Origin: a virus
DNA length: 44,403 bases
Reading direction: 5' to 3' (one strand)
Virus record (IMG/VR): IMGVR_UViG_3300021197_001639
Location: 1-44,403 of that record
Shown: positions 1 through 7,270 of the stretch, piece after piece
Layout of the letters: each line of letters begins with the position of its first letter
How positions within the stretch are numbered: the stretch's first letter is position 1
Translations under genes and position numbers: made by a program
Notes under the pieces: generated by a model
Databases searched by the model: none
What the model was told of the DNA's origin: nothing
The model's input: only the letters and a program-made list of their open reading frames with translations

Positions 1-2100
1 GAGATTGTTAGAGACATCGTACTAATCGCAAAGACAGATTACGTTTCTCCAACCAATATTCGTAGATCAAAGATGCAACTGAAATCTATATCAGAACAAA
101 TTGCGGATCTTTTCAAGATTCCTTCAAAGTTCTCTCCGGAAGAATTGAAGCAAGCAAAACAAGAAGAAGCAGAGGACGAAGAGAATCAAGCTCTCACACC
201 AGTTGCTCAAGAGAATCTCGAAAATCAAGAGAACGATAATGGTGCGAATGTAACGCAAGATGGACCTACCATTGGACCTGGAGGTCAAGATCCCTCCGAA
301 TTTACACAGATCAAACAAGAAATCGATCAAACAAAAAACATATCCGAACCAGAAAGGGATGAATTGAAAGATGACGTAGATGAGTCTGCGAGCTGGTTCC
401 AGACCCTAGAGGGTGATAAAGAAGCCGCTGTTGTAGCATTCGGTGAACAACTGATAAAGGTAAGAAACCCAGTCAGCGAAGTTGAAATTCCACCAGGATT
501 TGATAAACAAATCGATACCAGCGAAGAGAAGATCGAAATCGCTTTTAACGCATTGTCTCCGGAAAATCAAACTATTGTTCAAGATGTTATGACCAAGGAT
601 ACAGACAACTTAGTTAAATACTTGCAAACTGTTTTAAACCTACAGAACAAAGCTGGAGATAGTCTGGCTAAGAAATTTTTAGATCTCTTGAAGAAGGGTG
701 CTGGGAAAGTTGCTGGGGCCGCTAAAGCTGCAATGAAACCAATCAAAGAATTGTACGACCAAATAAAACCACAGATACAACAAAAACTAAAGTCCCTTGT
801 GCGGGAACTGCCGCTAATAAAAGAAATTGTCGTCGTTGTTACTGATGAGACACGAAAGTTTTTGTGGGAAATGTTGACCTCATTCTTTAAGAAGAATCTG
901 AAAGCAATTAAATCTACAGGCGAAAGTTTATTTAAGAAAAAACTGGAAGAAGCAGCAAACTCAGATGACCTTACTGACGAGCAAAAACAATCTCTTGAAA
1001 AAAATAAAGGAAAGTTGATCGACTCATATGATAAAGTTTCATTCCCAGCAAAGAAGTTTATGGATTCTTTACCTGGAAGACTAGGGTCGTCATTTGCATT
1101 GTTTGCTATTCAACTAATTGAGTTAGTAGAATACATCATGAAGCTTCCCGCAGGCGCCTTCGATCTTGCAAAGTCCTCAAAAGCAGGCCAAGCAGCACTA
1201 GCAGCAATGCGACCTATTGCGCTTGCTATGTTCTTGAAATTTGCAAGCCCTGATAAATTTAAAGGACTTGATGAGCAAACACCTCAAGAACTTAAGATTG
1301 CACCAGAACAAATGACGCTTACTACTCAAGACACTAGTGTTGCAGGCGACGAAGAAGGAGAAGAAGGCGAGATGCCCGAGCCCGAGCAATTAGGTAAAGA
1401 CAATTCTGAACTAGAAGACGTCGATGGCTTTGATGATAACGAAGAGCGTGATGATTCAGCATCTCCAGAGGATGAAGACGATGTTCAATCCTTTAGTAAG
1501 GAAGTTAAATCTGTTGGAGAATTCCTGCCCAACCTTCAAGATCCATCTAGTCCCGCTGCACAAGAACTTCAGCCGATCAAGGATAGCTTTGTAGACACCT
1601 TGTCTCAAGGAAAAGTTCCAACCAAACGCGCTAAAGAAGTGTTTAACAAATTCTTCCTCTTGATCTTCAAACAGATGAATAAAGATTTGGTCATGGAGAA
1701 AGCTGCGTCGACAAGATTTAATATTCCAAAAATCAAGCAAGATGTGAAAGAATTTATCTCGAGTCTTAAAAGTGATGATTTAGAAATGAGAGATTTTAAA
1801 TTGTTTTTCGACAACATTGGGACAAAGGGTCTCGTAAAAATCCTCAGCTCAATCAAACAAAACAAACAACAGATAGCAAAAGCTATTTACGGAGAGAAGG
1901 GTGTAGCCAATCAAAGCAATCAAGGAAGCTCAGAAAAAGCCGTTAGAGGCAAAAAAGTTAGCCTTGGTGGAGAGAGCAAGCCCAAATCTACATATGCCGG
2001 CTCTGACCACCAGAAGAACCTGGATCACGTTGCCGGTAATCTTGAAGAAGCCCTCAAGCCAATCATCGAATCAATGTTAAAAGAGCAATACAACCACTAA
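1..2100 (+). CDS. Charged putative virion or internal protein, 5' partial
   Basis: The reading frame is open from base 1 with 24 sense codons before the first ATG at 73. That ATG has no clear Shine-Dalgarno sequence, so the real start is probably left of the window and the 675 residues from 73 are a minimum. Numbering from 73, the protein has an acidic Gln/Glu-rich start (about 25-60), a Lys-rich helical part (about 200-300), hydrophobic helices around 335-395, a very acidic linker (about 425-471) and a helical C-terminus ending in an amphipathic segment. No enzyme motif or signal peptide was seen. Alternating acidic and basic helices are common in phage scaffold, core or ejected internal proteins, but that role is only inference. 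It ends 9 bp before the PhoH gene, whose Shine-Dalgarno overlaps this stop codon. Confidence 0.75.
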   Translation, partial: EIVRDIVLIAKTDYVSPTNIRRSKMQLKSISEQIADLFKIPSKFSPEELKQAKQEEAEDEENQALTPVAQENLENQENDNGANVTQDGPTIGPGGQDPSEFTQIKQEIDQTKNISEPERDELKDDVDESASWFQTLEGDKEAAVVAFGEQLIKVRNPVSEVEIPPGFDKQIDTSEEKIEIAFNALSPENQTIVQDVMTKDTDNLVKYLQTVLNLQNKAGDSLAKKFLDLLKKGAGKVAGAAKAAMKPIKELYDQIKPQIQQKLKSLVRELPLIKEIVVVVTDETRKFLWEMLTSFFKKNLKAIKSTGESLFKKKLEEAANSDDLTDEQKQSLEKNKGKLIDSYDKVSFPAKKFMDSLPGRLGSSFALFAIQLIELVEYIMKLPAGAFDLAKSSKAGQAALAAMRPIALAMFLKFASPDKFKGLDEQTPQELKIAPEQMTLTTQDTSVAGDEEGEEGEMPEPEQLGKDNSELEDVDGFDDNEERDDSASPEDEDDVQSFSKEVKSVGEFLPNLQDPSSPAAQELQPIKDSFVDTLSQGKVPTKRAKEVFNKFFLLIFKQMNKDLVMEKAASTRFNIPKIKQDVKEFISSLKSDDLEMRDFKLFFDNIGTKGLVKILSSIKQNKQQIAKAIYGEKGVANQSNQGSSEKAVRGKKVSLGGESKPKSTYAGSDHQKNLDHVAGNLEEALKPIIESMLKEQYNH

Positions 2101-2109
2101 GGAGCCAAC

Positions 2110-3453
2110 ATGGCAAAAAAAAACTTAATCATCGACACAAACGTTTTCCTCTCGGATAGCGAATGTTTCGAGAAGTTCGAAAATAACGATTTATTTGTAC
2201 CAATCAAAGTTCTCGAAGAACTGGACAAACACAAGACACGACAAGACTCCGTCGGCTTTCATGCTCGCCAAGTCATTAAAAGATTTGACGCTCTGAGGGC
2301 CTCTGGTAGCCTCTCAAAGGGAGTTCGACTCGGCAAAGGGTTGGGAGTCATCCGTTTCGTTAAAGCGTCTGAGGGCGCCTTGGAGGCGCTCCCACAAGGT
2401 CTCTCGCATAAGTCATCGGACAATCTGATTCTTGCTGCCGCTTTAGCCATCAAGGCTGAATTTCCAAAGCGTAAGTGCATCGTTGTGTCTCAAGATGTTA
2501 ACATGCGAGTCATCGCTGATGCTCTCGGATTACTCACAGAGGACTACATCTCATCTCAAGTGGTATCTTCCCGAGACGTTATCTATCAAGGCTTCGTTAA
2601 GTTCTTGGTTGATGACTTCATGGTCGAAGAGTTCTACGATAAGCAAGATATATGGTTATATGAAGAAGACGCAGCAGAGCAAGGCATCGTCCTGTATCCA
2701 AATCAGTATGTAATGCTTGTCTCCGTTGAAAACGAAAAGAAGACAGCTATCGCTCGCTTTGTAAATTGGAACGTTCCAGTTAAGCCCTTGTTCAGAAGAG
2801 ACGACACATTCTCGTGGGGCGTTGCACCAAGAAACAAGGAACAGAAGTGCGGCATGGATATGCTCATGAACGACGATATTCCGTTTGTAAGCCTCATTGG
2901 ACGTGCTGGGAGTGGTAAGACCCTCATGGCTATGGCCGCTGGCTTAGAACAGGTTCTCGGGCTCGAGAAGGGACGTTACAACCGCATCATTGTTTCGAGA
3001 CCAGTTCAACCATTAGGTAAAGACATCGGATTCCTTCCGGGAACAATGGAAGAGAAAATGGCGCCATGGATGAAGCCCATCTTTGACAACATGCAATTCA
3101 TCATGGGATCTGATCGAACCATGCTTGATCTGTATCTAGAGAAAGGCGTGATTGAAATTGACGCCATCACATATATTCGAGGCCGATCAATATCTGACGC
3201 ATACCTCATCATTGATGAAGCACAGAATCTGACCGCTCATGAAGTTAAGACGATCTTAACTCGTGTTGGCGAGAATACCAAGATTGTTCTTACTGGCGAC
3301 ATTGAGCAGATCGACAATGTGTACACAAATGAAACTTCTAACGGATTAACTTTCGCAATCGAGAAATTTAAAGAGTCGACACTGTCGGGTCATATTACAT
3401 TCAAGAAAGGTGAGAGGTCAAAATTAGCGACTGAAGCATCAAAACTTCTTTGA
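2110..3453 (+). CDS. phoH: PIN domain-PhoH family ATPase
   Basis: This 447-residue protein has the PIN-plus-PhoH architecture of the YlaK type, at about the usual length. The N-terminal PIN nuclease fold starts with the strand-Asp motif IIDTN (D9) and has further acidic positions near 107 and 130. The C-terminal PhoH ATPase has Walker A GRAGSGKT at 264-271 and Walker B YLIIDEAQ ending near 372, followed by a conserved LTGD segment. PhoH proteins are nucleotide-dependent RNA or nucleic-acid enzymes and are frequent in T4-like and marine phages, where their role is unsettled. PIN domains cleave single-stranded RNA. A Shine-Dalgarno (AAGGAG, about 2099-2104) supports the start. The stop codon lies within the -35 hexamer of the next promoter. 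Confidence 0.95.
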   Translation: MAKKNLIIDTNVFLSDSECFEKFENNDLFVPIKVLEELDKHKTRQDSVGFHARQVIKRFDALRASGSLSKGVRLGKGLGVIRFVKASEGALEALPQGLSHKSSDNLILAAALAIKAEFPKRKCIVVSQDVNMRVIADALGLLTEDYISSQVVSSRDVIYQGFVKFLVDDFMVEEFYDKQDIWLYEEDAAEQGIVLYPNQYVMLVSVENEKKTAIARFVNWNVPVKPLFRRDDTFSWGVAPRNKEQKCGMDMLMNDDIPFVSLIGRAGSGKTLMAMAAGLEQVLGLEKGRYNRIIVSRPVQPLGKDIGFLPGTMEEKMAPWMKPIFDNMQFIMGSDRTMLDLYLEKGVIEIDAITYIRGRSISDAYLIIDEAQNLTAHEVKTILTRVGENTKIVLTGDIEQIDNVYTNETSNGLTFAIEKFKESTLSGHITFKKGERSKLATEASKLL

Positions 3454-3478
3454 CAAGTTATTAATTATATGTTATAAT
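3450..3478 (+). promoter_or_regulatory. Consensus sigma70 promoter P1, extended -10
   Basis: TTGACA at 3450-3455 and TATAAT at 3473-3478 are separated by exactly 17 bp, and TGT precedes the -10 (extended -10). The -35 contains the TGA stop of the PhoH gene. The expected start point is near 3485, which leaves a leader of only about a dozen bases before the metalloprotease ATG at 3497. Confidence 0.85.
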
Positions 3479-3496
3479 ATATTAAAAGAGGTACAT

Positions 3497-4171
3497 ATGT
3501 GGATTCATGAATCAATCAAGAGATCAAAAAAAATGAAAGATCATTTTGACTTAAATGGAATATCTGTTATTATAAAAGACAGGTTGCCGGAAGATGTTGA
3601 TCCTGAGTTTGTTCTCAACTATATCAGTTCTCGAATACCATTTTACCTCACTAAGAGCATTGAGATGATTTACATCGGTCAATTCCCCGAGATGAAAGAA
3701 CGAGACATCAACGCATTTTATGAAAACGATGCGATCTACGTAACGAACGAACAAGATGATGAGATGGATATGATTGACGATATCATTCACGAGATATCGC
3801 ATGCGCTTGAGAAATATAACGAGGAGTTTATTTATGGAGACGGAGCAATCCAAAGAGAGTTCACTGCGAAAAGAAAACGTTTGTCGCAATTGCTATCGCA
3901 AAAATATGCCGTACCTAGTGATTTTGCTATTAGTATCGATTATGACCGAGCCATTGATGGGTTTCTTTATGATACCGTCGGATACGATGCGCTTAACCAG
4001 ATTTGCGTTGGTCTCTTTCCTTCTGCTTATGCCGTTACTTCGGTAAACGAATATTGGGCAAAAGGCTTTGAGGAAGTATTCATTGGAGACAAGGACAACC
4101 TTAAACAATTGTGTCCCGTGCTGTACAAGAAAATGGCTTTACTGTTAAAAGAACTTAAAGAAAATACTTGA
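3497..4171 (+). CDS. Gluzincin-like metalloprotease
   Basis: This 224-residue protein carries the zincin signature HEISH at 98-102, inside a predicted helix preceded by an Asp/Ile-rich segment. About 80 residues later comes a helix NEYWAKGFEE (184-193). The pairing of HExxH with a downstream E-[YF]-[WF]-A-x-x-F-E helix is typical of gluzincins such as lethal-factor-like peptidases, so H98, H102 and E185 are the likely zinc ligands and E99 the catalytic base. There is no signal peptide, so it should act in the infected cell or be packaged. It has its own promoter (P1) and a GAGG Shine-Dalgarno near 3488. The target is unknown: phage prohead maturation or cleavage of a host factor are both possible. 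It does not resemble the usual serine-type prohead proteases. Confidence 0.75.
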   Translation: MWIHESIKRSKKMKDHFDLNGISVIIKDRLPEDVDPEFVLNYISSRIPFYLTKSIEMIYIGQFPEMKERDINAFYENDAIYVTNEQDDEMDMIDDIIHEISHALEKYNEEFIYGDGAIQREFTAKRKRLSQLLSQKYAVPSDFAISIDYDRAIDGFLYDTVGYDALNQICVGLFPSAYAVTSVNEYWAKGFEEVFIGDKDNLKQLCPVLYKKMALLLKELKENT

Positions 4172-4196
4172 CAAGTTATCTCCACCGTGTTACATT
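4168..4196 (+). promoter_or_regulatory. Sigma70 promoter P2, extended -10, with inverted repeat
   Basis: TTGACA at 4168-4173, 17 bp, then TACATT at 4191-4196 preceded by TGT. The first 12 bases, TTGACAAGTTAT, are identical to those of P1. The -35 contains the TGA stop of the metalloprotease gene. A 9-of-10 inverted repeat (TCCACCGTGT at 4181-4190, ACACGGAGGA at 4203-4212) brackets the -10. Its right arm includes the GGAGG ribosome binding site of the nuclease gene. Confidence 0.7.
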
Positions 4197-4215
4197 ATAA
4201 ATACACGGAGGACAT

Positions 4216-4992
4216 ATGACTAAACAACACATTTCATATTCAGAATTAAAAATATTCACAGAGTGCCCACATAAGTGGAAACTACAATACCTAGATGGCC
4301 TCAAAGGCTTCACAGGTAACATATATACAGCTTTTGGTACAGCCATACATGCCGTATGCGAACAATCTGCATTAGGCAAACTGCTACCCGAAGATTATGC
4401 AGAATACTTTGATATTGCGTTCTTAGAAGAACTCAAAGGACTGGATGAGAAACCATCCAACAAGTTGATCAAAGAGTTTCGCCAACAAAGCCGTGAGATC
4501 TTCCACAAGGTCTTTCCTGCCCTTCAAGAGCTTTTCCCGGGCTATGAGGTATACTCTTCGGAAGAAACGCTCTACGAGCCAATATCGGAGCTTAAATTCA
4601 ATAGATTCCTCAAGGGCTTCATTGACCTCGTTGTTAAGACACCAGATGGCAAATATCATGTTATTGATTGGAAGTCTTGCTCTTGGGGTTGGGATATGAA
4701 GCGAAAGAGCGAACCAATGACCACGTATCAATTAACATTGTACAAAAAGTTCTTTTGCGAGAAGCACGGAGTCGATCCTAAAGATGTGGAGACATACTTC
4801 GGGCTCTTAAAGAGAACAGCTAAAAAAGACAACGTCGAAATCTTTCGAGTAACGTCCGGACCAAAGAAGACAGAAAATGCAACAAAGGTATTAACAAATG
4901 CCTGCAACTTGATTCACAAAGGAATCACAATTAAAAATCGCAACTCTTGTAAGGGTTGCCCGTTCAACAATACTGAACACTGTAAGCGATAG
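4216..4992 (+). CDS. PD-(D/E)XK nuclease, Cas4/AddB-like with Fe-S cysteines
   Basis: This 258-residue protein matches the RecB-like nuclease family (PDDEXK_1). The start motif has the form S-x-S-x-L-x-x-F-x-x-C-P-x-x-W. The nuclease core shows H45 (motif I), GFIDL with D137, VIDWK with D151 and K153, and Q172-x3-Y176. Four cysteines, C17 near the N-terminus and C245, C248 and C256 at the C-terminus, match the iron-staple arrangement that holds a 4Fe-4S cluster in Cas4 and AddB. Such enzymes degrade or process DNA ends, so roles in recombination, host DNA degradation or replication are plausible. GGAGG lies just before the ATG. The NADAR gene follows after 8 bp and is probably co-transcribed from P2. 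No CRISPR array or Cas1 is present, so a Cas4 adaptation role is not supported. Confidence 0.88.
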   Translation: MTKQHISYSELKIFTECPHKWKLQYLDGLKGFTGNIYTAFGTAIHAVCEQSALGKLLPEDYAEYFDIAFLEELKGLDEKPSNKLIKEFRQQSREIFHKVFPALQELFPGYEVYSSEETLYEPISELKFNRFLKGFIDLVVKTPDGKYHVIDWKSCSWGWDMKRKSEPMTTYQLTLYKKFFCEKHGVDPKDVETYFGLLKRTAKKDNVEIFRVTSGPKKTENATKVLTNACNLIHKGITIKNRNSCKGCPFNNTEHCKR

Positions 4993-5000
4993 GAGGAAAT

Positions 5001-5591
5001 ATGCAATTTACAGAATCAATGATCTTCATTAGAGAAGATATCACTACTAACTGGAGAGACGGAAAAGTCACAATCAAACAAGGCTGGAGACCTCACCGAG
5101 AAGTCAACAGGACCCTTGGGTATAGCACAGGTCTGATTGACCGATGCGAAGCCAATTACGGCATTTATCTATGGGCTCCCGAGTTCGCAAACGTTCATGG
5201 TACTTTCCCATATGAAGAAAGACCCATAATGGTCGAAGGCAACAACTGGCCACATAGCGAAGGCTACTTCCAAGCAATGAAGGCTTTCGGAACACCTAAG
5301 TGGGAAGATACAAAGCGAAGCATACAAGTTGTAGATCCAATGGATTCATGGATTATCGGTCAACGACTGAATGGCTTGAGACCGAATTGGCACAAGATCA
5401 AAGACGGCGTCATGATGGATGGTATTCGCGAGAAATTTAAAGACCCATATCTCAGAGCTTTACTTCTCTCAACTGGAGATTATCCGTTAGTCCAGTTAAA
5501 AGGCTGCCCCCACTGGGGTTCTGGTCACGATGGAAAAGGAAGAAACGCTCTCGGCGTATTACTCCAAAACCTTCGAGATGAAATAAAATAA
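5001..5591 (+). CDS. NADAR domain protein (YbiA-like ADP-ribose-linked hydrolase)
   Basis: This 196-residue protein has the full NADAR/YbiA motif chain from about residue 55 to 190: LWAPEFANV, the WP-x-x-E-x-YFQ motif (W83, P84, E87, Y89-Q91), G120-x-R122, W130-x-x-K-x-GVM (to about 138), KF at 145-146, LLSTGD at 155-160 and WGSGHDGKGRNALG at 172-185. NADAR enzymes act on N-glycosidic bonds in ADP-ribose or riboflavin-precursor chemistry, and some reverse guanine ADP-ribosylation of DNA made by DarT-type toxins. The N-terminal 50 residues are an extension over the minimal domain. A strong AGGAGG precedes the start at 5001, and the gene sits 8 bp after the nuclease in the P2 unit. An anti-defence role is inference. 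The alternative is NAD or flavin metabolite salvage. Confidence 0.87.
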   Translation: MQFTESMIFIREDITTNWRDGKVTIKQGWRPHREVNRTLGYSTGLIDRCEANYGIYLWAPEFANVHGTFPYEERPIMVEGNNWPHSEGYFQAMKAFGTPKWEDTKRSIQVVDPMDSWIIGQRLNGLRPNWHKIKDGVMMDGIREKFKDPYLRALLLSTGDYPLVQLKGCPHWGSGHDGKGRNALGVLLQNLRDEIK

Positions 5592-5606
5592 TTTTTTTAT
5601 AAAAAA
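5585..5606 (+). promoter_or_regulatory. A/T tract resembling an UP element, upstream of P3
   Basis: A run of A, then T7 (5592-5598), then an A-rich tract ends three bases before the -35 of P3. Its order resembles the AAA-W-W-T-W-TTTT-nnn-AAAA pattern of UP elements bound by the polymerase alpha subunit. No GC-rich hairpin precedes the T run, so a terminator is less likely. Confidence 0.45.
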
Positions 5607-5609
5607 TAC

Positions 5610-5638
5610 TTGACAACCCCAATGACCTATGGTATAAT
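5610..5638 (+). promoter_or_regulatory. Consensus sigma70 promoter P3, extended -10
   Basis: TTGACA at 5610-5615 and TATAAT at 5633-5638 with a 17-bp spacer, and TGG before the -10. A perfect 8-bp inverted repeat, AACCCCAA (5615-5622) and TTGGGGTT (5648-5655), brackets the -10 and the expected start point near 5645. The leader before the glycosyltransferase ATG at 5697 is about 50 bases, with AAGGA at 5685-5689 as ribosome binding site. Confidence 0.87.
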
Positions 5639-5696
5639 AGGATTACGTTGGGGTTTCTTTGTTATGTGCCCCTAAAAATCGAAAAAGGATAGCATT

Positions 5697-6962
5697 ATGA
5701 CAAAAAAAATTAAAGTATTAACTTTGAGTGACCACCCTCTATCTCCATCTGGGGTTGGTACACAAACTAAATATGTTATTGAGGCACTACTAAAGAGTGG
5801 TAAGTTTGAAGTCTTATCTCTAGGTGGTGCAGTGAAGCATCGAAATTACACTCCATCGAATGTAGACCCTTATGGAGAAGATTGGAGAATTATACCTGTA
5901 GATGGATACGGCACACAAGAGATGATCCGCTCCGTTATTCGTAACGAGAGACCGGATATCTTGTGGTTTATGACCGACCCACGTTTCTACGAATGGCTTT
6001 GGGAAATGGAGAATGAAATTCGTCCCCTACTTCCAATGGTCTACTATCACGTTTGGGACAATAAACCTCTTCCAATGTTTAACAAGAAGTTTTACGAATC
6101 AAACGATCACATCGCAACAATCTCCAGAGTCACTCATGAATGTGTCCGAGGTGTTGCACCGGATGTTGACGCAACGTATGTTCCGCATGCTGTTGACTCA
6201 ACTGTATTCAGTCCTCTCTCTATTGAAAATAGACGAGAAGTCCGAGAACAGGTTATTCCAAAAGAAGATCAAGACAAGTTTATTGTTTTTTGGAACAATC
6301 GCAATGCACGTCGTAAACAATCCGGCACACTTTTATGGTGGTGGAAGGAATGGCTTGATAAGCGAGACTTGAATGATAAGGCGCAATTGATTATGCACAC
6401 AAATCCATTTGACGCTCATGGACAAAACCTAAATACAATCGCACAGGAACTCGAGTTGAACAACCGACAAGTTGTATTTTCAACAAACAAGGTTGCACTC
6501 AAGGGCATGTCTGCATTTTACCTCTCGGCTGACTGCACCGTCAACATTTCTGATGCTGAAGGTTTCGGACTCTCTACTTTAGAGTCTCTTGCTTGTGGTA
6601 CTCCAATCATCGTAAATATGACTGGTGGACTTCAAGAGCAAATCATGGGCAATGATGGTCCCTTTGGATTTCCTATTCACCCAACGTCAAAATCGATCAT
6701 TGGATCTCAACAGGTTCCATATATCTATGAAGATCGGATTTCAAAAGCGCAACTACACTCAGCGTTAGATAAAATGTATGCATTGTCCCCAGAGGACAGA
6801 CACGAACTAGGAATGAAAGGAGCAAAACATGTCCAAGAAAATTACAACTTTGAAAAGTTTGGAGAAAAGTGGGTCAATCTTATGCTTAAGGTTCATGAAG
6901 ACCATGGTTCTTGGGAGACAAGGCAAGGTCACAGTGGAATCACTTTTAAGGAAGTCGCATGA
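5697..6962 (+). CDS. GT-B glycosyltransferase, family 4-like (first of two)
   Basis: This 421-residue protein reads as a GT-B fold enzyme. The N-terminal Rossmann half begins KVLTLSDHPLSPSGVGTQ, the Gly-rich acceptor-side loop usual in GT4 enzymes. The C-terminal nucleotide-sugar half has N-x-R-x-x-RK around 203-208 and the E-x7-E motif AEGFGLSTLE with E288 and E296, followed by CGTPIIV. Length is normal for the family. There is no signal peptide or membrane segment, so it acts in the cytoplasm. The donor sugar cannot be read. It starts a three-gene unit under P3 and overlaps the next gene by ATGA. Substrates could be phage DNA, virion proteins or a host glycan. Nothing here decides between them. 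Confidence 0.9.
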   Translation: MTKKIKVLTLSDHPLSPSGVGTQTKYVIEALLKSGKFEVLSLGGAVKHRNYTPSNVDPYGEDWRIIPVDGYGTQEMIRSVIRNERPDILWFMTDPRFYEWLWEMENEIRPLLPMVYYHVWDNKPLPMFNKKFYESNDHIATISRVTHECVRGVAPDVDATYVPHAVDSTVFSPLSIENRREVREQVIPKEDQDKFIVFWNNRNARRKQSGTLLWWWKEWLDKRDLNDKAQLIMHTNPFDAHGQNLNTIAQELELNNRQVVFSTNKVALKGMSAFYLSADCTVNISDAEGFGLSTLESLACGTPIIVNMTGGLQEQIMGNDGPFGFPIHPTSKSIIGSQQVPYIYEDRISKAQLHSALDKMYALSPEDRHELGMKGAKHVQENYNFEKFGEKWVNLMLKVHEDHGSWETRQGHSGITFKEVA

Positions 6963-7270
6963 GCAAAGACGAACTAAAAGTGTACACGGATAATGGCCAA
7001 ATGAAAGTCTGGGCTTCTCGAGCATACACTAACATGCACATAAACGATGACTTCTATGATGGCGAGATCACATACAATGTACACGTCCGCCATTCGAGAG
7101 AGATCAACTCGGTAAAGCCCGGAAACCTTGTAACGACAAATGAAGGTGATATGGGGTTGGTTGTCGAGTGGGTCTCAAAAGACATGCAGGGCTTTGATGT
7201 GTACAAAGTGATGATAGAAGGAAAAGAATTATTATACTCAACGCTAGAATTAGCAATTATTGGAGACTAA
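6959..7270 (+). CDS. Small beta-rich protein, SH3-like barrel candidate
   Basis: This 103-residue protein starts by ATGA overlap with the first glycosyltransferase and stops directly before the ATG of the second, so the three are translationally linked. The C-terminal half has the pattern V-K-P-G-N-L-V-x13-G-L-V-V-E-W followed by Y-K-V-M-I-E-G-K-E. This resembles small SH3-like or KOW-like barrels common in phage proteins. There is no catalytic motif, signal peptide or membrane segment. Its place between two glycosyltransferases suggests an accessory or adaptor role for them, but it may simply be a conserved phage small protein. Confidence 0.8.
   Translation: MSKDELKVYTDNGQMKVWASRAYTNMHINDDFYDGEITYNVHVRHSREINSVKPGNLVTTNEGDMGLVVEWVSKDMQGFDVYKVMIEGKELLYSTLELAIIGD

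Noticed and set aside
5592-5672. T7 tract and GGGG/CCCC pair as a terminator
   Set aside because: The T run has no preceding stem, and the GGGG/CCCC stem has only four pairs with a 15-base loop and no following T run.
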